Shown one piece after another: positions 1-5,055 of a DNA stretch of 5,055 nt. The translations under genes were made by a program, and so were the position numbers. Each line of letters begins with the position of its first letter. The stretch's first letter is position 1. The notes beneath the pieces were generated by a model. The model was given only the letters and a program-made list of their open reading frames with translations. It had not been told where the DNA came from and ran no database searches. Origin of the DNA: CAZFIM01 sp964519615 (GTDB lineage: Bacteria; Chloroflexota; Dehalococcoidia; GIF9; UBA5629); NCBI GenBank assembly GCA_964519615.1, contig CAZFIM010000110.1, positions 1 through 5,055 of the forward strand, in the 5' to 3' direction.

Positions 1-1236
1 CACTCACGGATCAGCGAGATAAATCTGCATAATGGAATCCCGGTTTACCTTGTTGCGAATGTGGATTATTTCAACAGGGATAATGTCTACGGGGAACATG
101 ATGATCTGGACAGGTTCCTTTTATTCTCGCTTGCGAGTATGGAAGTTCCAAAAATAACGAGATGGCAGCCGGATGTATTTCACTGCCATGATTGGCATAC
201 AGGGATTATCCCGGCATTGTTAAAAACCAGCCGCATGCGAGGGGAATTTGAAGAACCGGTTGCATCTATTTTTACCATTCATAATCTCGGTTATCAAGGC
301 TGGTTTGATGAGTGGTATGCACAACATTCGGCTCTGCTGAATTACCTGCCTCCACCCGATATGTATTTTTACAGAAATTCTTTTAGTATGACGGGGATAG
401 GGATACACAACGCCGATGTCCTGTCAACTGTTAGTCCTACTTATGCGAAAGAAATTCTCACTTCTGAATACGGCGTGGGACTTGAGGGATTAATAGATAC
501 CAGAAAAGATTGTCTTTACGGGATTCTAAACGGAATTGACTATAATGAATTTAATCCTGCTGCTGATATCCGTATTGCACAGCCGTATGATGATGAATCG
601 ATAGAGAAAAAAGCAGCAAATAAAAATGCCTTACTTAATGAGTTTGGTTTGAGCGGCAATCCAGATATACCTGTATTCGGACTTGCTGTACGTCTGGTCT
701 ATCAAAAAGGAATCGATATTCTTGTTGAAGCAATGAAAGCTCTATTAGCTGAAGAGGAGATACGTTTCGTTGTTCAAGGGACAGGAGAGACACAATATGA
801 GCAGGCTATGTATGATTTAAAACAGGCATATCCGGAAAAAGTAGCAATATCAATTATACAGGATTTCAACCTTGCTCAAAGAATATATGCCGGTTGCGAT
901 ATTTATCTGGCTCCGTCAAGATATGAACCTTGCGGTCTGTCTCATCTTATTGCTATGAGATATGGGGCTGTACCGGTGGTAAGGTTAACCGGGGGGCTGG
1001 CAGATACTGTAACGGACTGTTCCCCTGACCTGACAACGGGTTTGGGCTTTATTTTTAACAGCTACAGCAGCGGTGATCTCCTTGAAACATTAAAACGTAC
1101 GCTTTTCGCATATCGCAATCACCGGGCGTGGGGAGCGCTGATAAAACGGGTTATGCAAACAGATCATTCATGGGGCAATTCCATGGACGGGTATGATGAG
1201 TTGTATACAAAGGCCATGTTGAAAAGTCGTCAGTAA
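1..1236 (+). CDS. glgA: Glycogen/starch synthase (GT5), 5'-truncated by the window edge
   Basis: Glycogen synthase transfers glucose from ADP-glucose (UDP-glucose in some lineages) to the non-reducing end of an alpha-1,4-glucan in the cytoplasm. The frame is open from base 1 and already homologous there (NGIPVYLV, then YFNRDNVYG), so the GTG at 61 is internal and the true start lies outside. About 411 codons are visible; the family is usually 470-500 residues, so some 80-90 N-terminal residues are missing, including the expected KTGGLADV donor-binding motif. Counting from base 1: HDWH at 63-66, HNLGYQG at 94-100, SPTY at 145-148, NGID at 177-180, the RLVxQKG basic pair at R231 and K236, SRYEPCGL with catalytic-region Glu309, and TGGLADTV at 330-337. 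The C-terminal GT-B lobe is therefore complete and ends normally at TAA. Small oddities are Val for the usual Ser before R231 and His for the usual Gln in EPCGLSHL. The neighbour to the right is convergent. Family assignment is very secure; donor preference cannot be read. Confidence 0.96.
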   Translation, partial: HSRISEINLHNGIPVYLVANVDYFNRDNVYGEHDDLDRFLLFSLASMEVPKITRWQPDVFHCHDWHTGIIPALLKTSRMRGEFEEPVASIFTIHNLGYQGWFDEWYAQHSALLNYLPPPDMYFYRNSFSMTGIGIHNADVLSTVSPTYAKEILTSEYGVGLEGLIDTRKDCLYGILNGIDYNEFNPAADIRIAQPYDDESIEKKAANKNALLNEFGLSGNPDIPVFGLAVRLVYQKGIDILVEAMKALLAEEEIRFVVQGTGETQYEQAMYDLKQAYPEKVAISIIQDFNLAQRIYAGCDIYLAPSRYEPCGLSHLIAMRYGAVPVVRLTGGLADTVTDCSPDLTTGLGFIFNSYSSGDLLETLKRTLFAYRNHRAWGALIKRVMQTDHSWGNSMDGYDELYTKAMLKSRQ

Positions 1237-1315
1237 TGCTCTGGTTTGTTGTCATGTGCGGTACCAATTTACTATCATGTGGTGCTGTTTGACATGTATT
1301 CTACAACAGAAAAAT
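1237..1315. other. Convergent intergenic gap, no clear terminator
   Basis: This 79-bp gap separates the 3' ends of glgA (plus) and trkA (minus). I looked for a GC-rich hairpin followed by a T-run on either strand and found none. The best inverted repeat is CTGTT at 1285-1289 with AACAG at 1305-1309. It is only 5 bp with a 15-nt loop and is followed by A rather than T on the plus strand; on the minus strand the T-run precedes the hairpin instead of following it. TCATGTG occurs twice as a direct repeat (1252-1258 and 1275-1281), which is probably chance. Confidence 0.5.
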
Positions 1316-1999
1316 CTACTGTTTCTCCTTTGAGTTCGTTTCCACTTCTGCCAGCATCCTTGCCAATTTCTCATCGCTGCCCGATATAATTATGTTGTCA
1401 TTGGTCTTGATAACTTCACGTTGTCCCGGATTAACAATCACCTCTTTTTCCCGCTGCAATAGAAGGGTGGCGATATCCCATTTGCCACCTTGTCCGAATC
1501 CTATTTCAGCAAGGCTTTTATCGACCATACCGGGTAATGCCCGTAACTTGGCGATTCCATAGCCGGGCACAATAGTCATATAATCGGAGATATCTACAAG
1601 AGATACACGATGAGCTATGCGGATTCCCATCTCATGTTCCGGATATACAACGCTGTCAGCCCCTATTTTTTCCAGAATTGTTCCATGGAGGTTATCGTTT
1701 GCTCTGGCGATAACGCGTTTAATGCCGAGTTTCTTGAGTAAAATAGTAGCCAGAACGCTGCTTTCTATCTCGGAACCAATAGCCACAATAGCAATTTCGA
1801 AATTATTAATACCCAATTCTTTTAGAACAGATTCATCAGTGGCATCTGCCTGGACTGCATGTGTAACCTGAGGCGCAATCTTTTGCACGATATCTTCATC
1901 TTTTTCTATAGCCAGCACATCATGGCCGACAAACGATAAAGTACTGGCCAGACTTATGCCGAATCGTCCAAGCCCGATAACAACAATTTGCCTTTTCAT
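1316..1999 (-). CDS. trkA: TrkA/KtrA-type potassium uptake regulator (RCK_N + RCK_C)
   Basis: This cytoplasmic regulatory subunit of a Trk/Ktr K+ uptake system forms a ring that binds NAD(H)/ATP-type ligands and gates the TrkH pore. I chose the ATG at 1999 (227 aa): an AAGGAG lies 8 nt upstream, whereas a longer reading from TTG at 2020 would place that Shine-Dalgarno inside the gene. The RCK_N Rossmann domain covers roughly residues 1-118. It has GLGRFG with glycines 9, 11 and 14, an acidic Glu32 ending beta-2 (ribose contact expected for NAD), and the DATDE motif at 52-56. The stretch EKIGADSVVYPEHEMGIRIA is characteristic of the family. The RCK_C domain covers about 134-217 and ends in an NPGQREVIKTNDNIII-type strand pattern. 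At about 227 residues it is a single-RCK protein like KtrA, roughly half of E. coli TrkA. It is second in the operon behind trkH, 17 bp downstream, so translation is likely coupled. It ends at TAG. Confidence 0.94.
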   Translation of the reverse strand: MKRQIVVIGLGRFGISLASTLSFVGHDVLAIEKDEDIVQKIAPQVTHAVQADATDESVLKELGINNFEIAIVAIGSEIESSVLATILLKKLGIKRVIARANDNLHGTILEKIGADSVVYPEHEMGIRIAHRVSLVDISDYMTIVPGYGIAKLRALPGMVDKSLAEIGFGQGGKWDIATLLLQREKEVIVNPGQREVIKTNDNIIISGSDEKLARMLAEVETNSKEKQ

Positions 2000-2007
2000 A
2001 GTATTTT

Positions 2008-2013
2008 CTCCTT
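2008..2013 (-). promoter_or_regulatory. Ribosome-binding site of trkA (decides its start)
   Basis: On the minus strand this reads AAGGAG, a strong Shine-Dalgarno, 8 nt before the ATG at 1999. It lies in the 17-bp gap after the trkH TGA (2017-2019), which supports a coupled dicistronic message and rules against the upstream TTG at 2020 as the start. Confidence 0.85.
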
Positions 2014-2016
2014 GTA

Positions 2017-3426
2017 TCAACCGATTCTAATTGATTCTTCAGGGTATTGATATGTTGCAGGTTTCTGTGTTTGCGTAAGAGCAAGAGCAAGAGCCAGAGG
2101 CCCCAGCCTGCCCGTAAACATTGTAAGAATAATCATGATATGCCCTATTAGCGAAAGCCCTGGAGTAATACCGGTTGTCAGTCCCACTGTCCCAAAAGCA
2201 GAAACAGTTTCAAAGAAGAGGCTAAGAAAATCATATTTCTCTGTAATGGTGAGAATAAACAATACCAGACCTATTAGTCCTATGGATATCATAATTATAG
2301 CAAGTGCTCTGTATACCTGCTGAACATGAAATTCTCTGCCGAAAATACCTGCATGCTCTTTTCCTCTAAGCTGGCTCCAAATTGTGGCGACAAGCAAACC
2401 CAGTGTGTTGACTTTAATACCGCCTGCAGTGGAACCTGACGCTCCACCTATAAACATGAGAAATATAAGAAAAAGGAGAGCATAATCAGTGAGACTGGCT
2501 AAATTAAAAGTGCTAAATCCTGCAGTTCTGGCAGTTACAGAGAGAAAAAAGGCATTAAGTAATTTGTCATTTAATACCATTGAGCCCAGGGTACCGGGAT
2601 CATAAAATTCAGTGAAAAGGATAATCAGCATGCCAAGAGCCAATAGCGAAACCGTAGTTGTCAATATCAACTTGCTGTCTAAAGATAATCTTATCCACCG
2701 CCTATTTTGAATTACATCGTCTATCAATACGAAGCTTATCCCTCCCAGTATTATCAAGGCTGCAATTACCAGGATAACCAGCGGTGCGTTGTAGAAATCA
2801 GATAAACTGCTGTAATTCCCGAAAAGATCGAACCCCGCATTATTGAAAGCGGAAATAGAATGAAATATTGAGGTCCAGATCGCTTTACCGGCAGGATATA
2901 CTCCTGAGAAGTAAATGTAGAGTAATAGTACTCCAATAACTTCGACGATAATGGTATACAATGCCATTCTTCTTACAATTCTGATCACACCGCCCAGCCT
3001 CGTCAACCCCATTGATTCCTTGATGAGCAGTCTTTCTCTTAAGCCGATTTTTCGCCTGAAAGCCTGAAGGAATAAAGTAGCGCTGGTCATGAAACCGAAT
3101 CCGCCCAGTTGGATGAGGATGAGAATAACAGCTTGTCCGAATTTACTCCAGTAATCAGCGGTATCAACCACCACCAGTCCGGTAACACATACGGCCGAAG
3201 TCGCCGTGAAGAGGGCGTCAATCGGGAAAGTAATCTGCCCTGTTTTATTTGATATAGGTAGGATAAGCAAAAATGTTCCCAGTAGTATTAACCCGATAAA
3301 ACCATATACCAGTAGAAGTGAGGAGAGAGGCCCTGTTTTTGGTCGTGGCATCCCGGGGATAAGCATATGCCATGTTTTTGGACCGTATCCGGGCGGCCGA
3401 TATATCTTATCGCCAGGTTTGCGCAT
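2017..3426 (-). CDS. trkH: TrkH/KtrB-family potassium uptake membrane subunit
   Basis: This integral inner-membrane K+ translocator works with the RCK protein encoded just downstream. Its 469 residues match the family (about 450-485). Four membrane-pore-membrane repeats are visible, each with a filter glycine: CVTGL (Gly83), NNAGFD (Gly198), RTAGF (Gly303) and GTVGL (Gly415). The third repeat is followed by the flexible gating-loop segment FIGGASGSTAGGIK (residues 325-338), a hallmark of the superfamily. The last helix carries the conserved GRLGPLALAL, with Arg440. An N-terminal cytoplasmic stretch of about 32 residues, rich in Pro, Gly and Lys/Arg, precedes the first hydrophobic helix (about 34-58). 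The ATG at 3426 has a modest AGAGA Shine-Dalgarno (3434-3438) 7 nt upstream. The presence of all four glycines points to K+ selectivity and a functional protein. Whether coupling is to H+ or Na+ cannot be decided. It is the first gene of the operon with trkA. Confidence 0.95.
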   Translation of the reverse strand: MRKPGDKIYRPPGYGPKTWHMLIPGMPRPKTGPLSSLLLVYGFIGLILLGTFLLILPISNKTGQITFPIDALFTATSAVCVTGLVVVDTADYWSKFGQAVILILIQLGGFGFMTSATLFLQAFRRKIGLRERLLIKESMGLTRLGGVIRIVRRMALYTIIVEVIGVLLLYIYFSGVYPAGKAIWTSIFHSISAFNNAGFDLFGNYSSLSDFYNAPLVILVIAALIILGGISFVLIDDVIQNRRWIRLSLDSKLILTTTVSLLALGMLIILFTEFYDPGTLGSMVLNDKLLNAFFLSVTARTAGFSTFNLASLTDYALLFLIFLMFIGGASGSTAGGIKVNTLGLLVATIWSQLRGKEHAGIFGREFHVQQVYRALAIIMISIGLIGLVLFILTITEKYDFLSLFFETVSAFGTVGLTTGITPGLSLIGHIMIILTMFTGRLGPLALALALTQTQKPATYQYPEESIRIG

Positions 3427-3491
3427 AGTTATTTCTCTTTTGATGGCACTGTGGTTTTCATTAGTAATAATGGAATTACTATCGCTGCTGC

Positions 3492-3520
3492 TGGAACTCC
3501 CGTTTGGTACAAATTATAAT
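3492..3520 (+). promoter_or_regulatory. Candidate plus-strand promoter sharing the same -10
   Basis: The plus strand reads TATAAT at 3515-3520 because the 8-mer ATTATAAT is its own reverse complement. The -35 at 17-bp spacing is poor (TGGAAC at 3492-3497, three of six). If used, it would start near 3527 and give the GH57 gene a leader of about 136 nt. It is weaker than the promoter at 3601-3628. Confidence 0.3.
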
Positions 3521-3541
3521 AGGTTTGGTTTCTAATGTGTA
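3513..3541 (-). promoter_or_regulatory. Candidate sigma-70-type promoter for trkH-trkA
   Basis: On the minus strand a perfect TATAAT -10 (3518-3513) is preceded by a 17-bp spacer and TACACA (3541-3536), which matches four of six bases of the TTGACA -35 consensus. Transcription would start near 3506, giving a leader of about 80 nt before the trkH ATG. This is inferred from consensus and spacing only. Confidence 0.5.
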
Positions 3542-3600
3542 CTCTACAGTCACATTTATTATATTGGAATTATTTCACTTTACGATTGTTCGTCATTGCT

Positions 3601-3628
3601 TTAAGATGATTTTGCCAGATGATACAAT
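3601..3628 (+). promoter_or_regulatory. Candidate extended -10 promoter for the GH57 gene
   Basis: TACAAT at 3623-3628 matches five of six -10 bases and is preceded by TGA (3620-3622), forming a TGn extended -10. TTAAGA at 3601-3606, with a 16-bp spacer, matches four of six -35 bases. The predicted start near 3635 leaves a short leader of about 28 nt containing the ribosome-binding site. This is the best promoter candidate for the plus-strand gene. Confidence 0.5.
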
Positions 3629-3650
3629 TGTTGATAGTAATAAATTAGCG

Positions 3651-3655
3651 AGGGA
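3651..3655 (+). promoter_or_regulatory. Ribosome-binding site of the GH57 gene
   Basis: AGGGA lies 7 nt before the ATG at 3663. Another ATG at 3659 overlaps it but is in a different frame and too close to this Shine-Dalgarno, so the ATG at 3663 (MIYWAQLLHFYQPP, starting exactly at the family's first conserved strand) is the start. Confidence 0.75.
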
Positions 3656-3662
3656 ATAATGC

Positions 3663-4958
3663 ATGATCTACTGGGCACAGCTGCTTCACTTTTATCAACC
3701 GCCTACCCAATCTCCATCAATGCTAAAAAAAATTTGCAGTGAGTCATATCGTCCTCTTCTTAAAGTCTTTACTGATTTTCAGTATGCCAGGGCGACTCTC
3801 AATTTCAATGGCGTTCTCACTGAAATGCTCTCTGATTGCGGGCATACAGATATTATAGATGGTTACCGTCTTCTGGCTGAAAAGGGCCAAATCGAGTTTA
3901 CAGGTAGTGCGGTGTACCATGCTATTCTTCCTTTACTGCCGCTTAAAGAAGTTGAACGCCAGATACGGCTTAACACCAGTATGAACCGTAAATTGTTCGG
4001 GAATATCTATCAGCCTAAAGGTTTTTTCCCTCCCGAAATGTGCTATAGCAGGGATATTGTTCCTCAGATAGCTGACGCAGGATATAAATGGATAATTCTG
4101 AGCGGCATCGCATGCAATGCGGAATGGCCTATGGATTTTATTTATAGGCTTGATAATGATAGTGATCAGCTCTGCGTGTTCTTCAGGGATGATGTATTGA
4201 GCAACCAGATTAGTTTTCAAAATATTGATGCCAGAGGTTTTATAACCCATCTGGCGCAGTGGAAAGGTAAAAAAGAAAATATTTATGTTGTAACAGCTAT
4301 GGACGCTGAAACCTTCGGTCATCATATCCAGGGGTGGGAAAAGGTTTTTCTTGCGGAGGTTTATGATGAACTTGAATCCCTGATTAAGACCTCCAATGAG
4401 ATACATCAAAAAAGAGTACTGGCTGATACACATGAAAATCTGTTGAAGACGGAAGATATTCAAAATCAGATAAAAATGGTCACTATAAGTGAACTCATCG
4501 AGCTTTTTAATAACGAAAGACCTGTTGAACCGCGCGCTTCATCATGGAGTACAACTACTGAGGACCTGCAAGCAGTTAATCCCTATCCTCTCTGGTTTGA
4601 TAAGAATAATGAAATACACAAGCTTCAATGGGAGCATTTACGGATCTGTATTAAGTTGGTATATGCATCGCTAAAATATGCCGATAATGCCGAAAGCAAG
4701 CATTATGCAGCCATTGCACGTAAATTGCTTGATAAGGCTGAACATAGCTGTCAAATGTGGTGGGCCAGTCAAAAGCCGATGTGGGATATCAACATGATCT
4801 ATATGGGATTGCTTGACCAGCTTAGAACCGTAGTAAATGCGTATAGAGCAATCAATAAAAGCAATGCTGATGAGGCTATTAAACGCGAGAACTATTACCT
4901 TACCGTGATAGCGGCTGATATTCGGGATAAGCTTAACGAACTTCTTTTTGTTCAGTGA
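3663..4958 (+). CDS. GH57 family alpha-glucan-acting enzyme (amylase/glucanotransferase-like)
   Basis: GH57 enzymes are retaining alpha-glucan hydrolases, 4-alpha-glucanotransferases or branching enzymes with an incomplete TIM barrel. This one lacks a signal peptide, so it is probably cytoplasmic and acts on glycogen or maltodextrin. Motifs in order: region 1 LLHFYQPP (7-14, Tyr11 where many members have the second His of HxHQP); region 2 GQIEFTG (75-81, Glu78); region 3 FFPPEMCYS (121-129) with Glu125 as expected nucleophile; region 4 AMDAETFGHH (212-221) with Asp214 as expected acid/base; and a C-terminal SCQMWWASQKPMW (362-374) that may be region 5. The Glu-to-Asp spacing of 89 is close to that of the Thermococcus litoralis 4-alpha-glucanotransferase (Glu123, Asp214) and much shorter than in GH57 branching enzymes. 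At 431 residues it lacks the C-terminal beta-sandwich of that enzyme. It stands alone on its strand, divergent from trkH, with glgA about 2.4 kb to the left. Family is secure; the exact reaction is not. Confidence 0.9.
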   Translation: MIYWAQLLHFYQPPTQSPSMLKKICSESYRPLLKVFTDFQYARATLNFNGVLTEMLSDCGHTDIIDGYRLLAEKGQIEFTGSAVYHAILPLLPLKEVERQIRLNTSMNRKLFGNIYQPKGFFPPEMCYSRDIVPQIADAGYKWIILSGIACNAEWPMDFIYRLDNDSDQLCVFFRDDVLSNQISFQNIDARGFITHLAQWKGKKENIYVVTAMDAETFGHHIQGWEKVFLAEVYDELESLIKTSNEIHQKRVLADTHENLLKTEDIQNQIKMVTISELIELFNNERPVEPRASSWSTTTEDLQAVNPYPLWFDKNNEIHKLQWEHLRICIKLVYASLKYADNAESKHYAAIARKLLDKAEHSCQMWWASQKPMWDINMIYMGLLDQLRTVVNAYRAINKSNADEAIKRENYYLTVIAADIRDKLNELLFVQ

Positions 4959-4988
4959 TCTGTTTTCTGCTTATTCTGGCTTTAGCCG

Positions 4989-5010
4989 ACACATAGAGTA
5001 TTCTATATGT
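4989..5010 (+). other. Imperfect AT-rich hairpin downstream of the GH57 gene
   Basis: ATAGA (4993-4997) pairs with TCTAT (5002-5006) across a GTAT loop. Beyond one C/A mismatch, ACA (4989-4991) pairs with TGT (5008-5010), giving eight pairs in all. It begins 31 nt after the stop codon, but no T-run follows, so it is not a standard intrinsic terminator. It might be an RNA 3'-end structure or chance. The rest of 4959-5055 shows nothing I can name. Confidence 0.25.
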
Positions 5011-5055
5011 AACGTCCTAAATTCTTGCGCATAGTACTTTAAGAACAGAGTTTGG

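Larger units (their letters stand above)
3427..3662. other. Divergent regulatory region between trkH and the GH57 gene
   Basis: This 236-bp AT-rich gap lies between two divergently transcribed genes and should hold both promoters. It contains the symmetric ATTATAAT at 3513-3520 and an extended -10 candidate at 3620-3628, listed separately. Short direct repeats also occur: TAGTAATAA at 3462-3470 and 3635-3643, and TGGAATTA at 3471-3478 and 3565-3572. These could be operator half-sites but are weak in AT-rich DNA. I see no convincing riboswitch and no small coding gene with its own ribosome-binding site. Confidence 0.6.

Noticed and set aside
61..1236. GTG at 61 as the real glgA start
   Set aside because: The same frame is open back to base 1 and encodes family-typical residues (NGIPVYLV) that precede the conserved YFNRDNVYG segment; the gene is cut by the window edge.
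1285..1309. Inverted repeat CTGTT/AACAG as a terminator of glgA or trkA
   Set aside because: The stem is only 5 bp and no T-run follows it on either strand in the direction of transcription.
1617..1871. An 84-residue plus-strand frame inside trkA
   Set aside because: It is entirely antisense to the conserved RCK_N coding sequence and has no motif.
3206..3535. A 109-residue plus-strand frame covering the 5' part of trkH and part of the divergent gap
   Set aside because: Two-thirds of it is antisense to trkH, there is no family resemblance, and it crosses the candidate promoter region.
3462..3643. TAGTAATAA and TGGAATTA direct repeats as operator pairs
   Set aside because: They are short, AT-rich and irregularly spaced (173 and 94 bp); nothing ties them to a regulator in the window.
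3933..4463. A 176-residue open frame on the minus strand
   Set aside because: It lies wholly antisense to the well-supported GH57 gene, shows no recognisable domain, and looks like a composition shadow of the opposite strand.
5023..5046. TTCTT / AAGAA inverted repeat near the right edge
   Set aside because: Five AT-rich base pairs with a 14-nt loop are expected by chance in this composition, and no gene context is visible.

Overview
The window is ordinary bacterial chromosome of moderate-to-low G+C (low 40s per cent by eye), densely coding, with four protein genes and no RNA gene, mobile element or CRISPR array that I could find. Two genes belong to alpha-glucan (glycogen) metabolism. They flank a two-gene potassium-uptake operon on the opposite strand. 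The gene content is bacterial. The style of the proteins (GT5 GlgA, a short GH57 enzyme, a single-RCK TrkA plus TrkH) would suit an anaerobic lineage such as Chloroflexota/Dehalococcoidia, but that placement is a weak guess and not shown by the sequence.

Layout. (1) Bases 1-1236, plus strand: the C-terminal five-sixths of a glycogen/starch synthase (GlgA, GT5). Its start lies left of the window. (2) Bases 1237-1315: a short convergent gap with no recognisable intrinsic terminator. (3) Bases 1316-3426, minus strand: the trkH-trkA (ktrB/ktrA-like) operon. The membrane K+ translocator is transcribed first and the NAD(H)-binding RCK regulator second. Only 17 bp separate them, and the trkA ribosome-binding site sits in that gap. 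(4) Bases 3427-3662: a divergent intergenic region. It holds a perfectly symmetric -10 element that could fire in both directions and, nearer the right-hand gene, an extended -10 promoter candidate. (5) Bases 3663-4958, plus strand: a 431-residue GH57 glycoside hydrolase/transglycosylase with its catalytic residues intact. (6) Bases 4959-5055: a non-coding tail with one weak hairpin.

How the genes work together. GlgA elongates alpha-1,4-glucan from a nucleotide-glucose donor. The GH57 protein probably trims, transfers or branches the same polymer, so the two outer genes plausibly serve one glycogen store. TrkH and TrkA form a complete K+ uptake unit. Its position between glycogen genes may reflect shared osmotic/energy physiology or may be chance. 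I do not see a convincing undescribed system here. The points most worth a second look are the symmetric divergent promoter and the compact GH57 enzyme, whose catalytic spacing resembles 4-alpha-glucanotransferases but which lacks their C-terminal domain.
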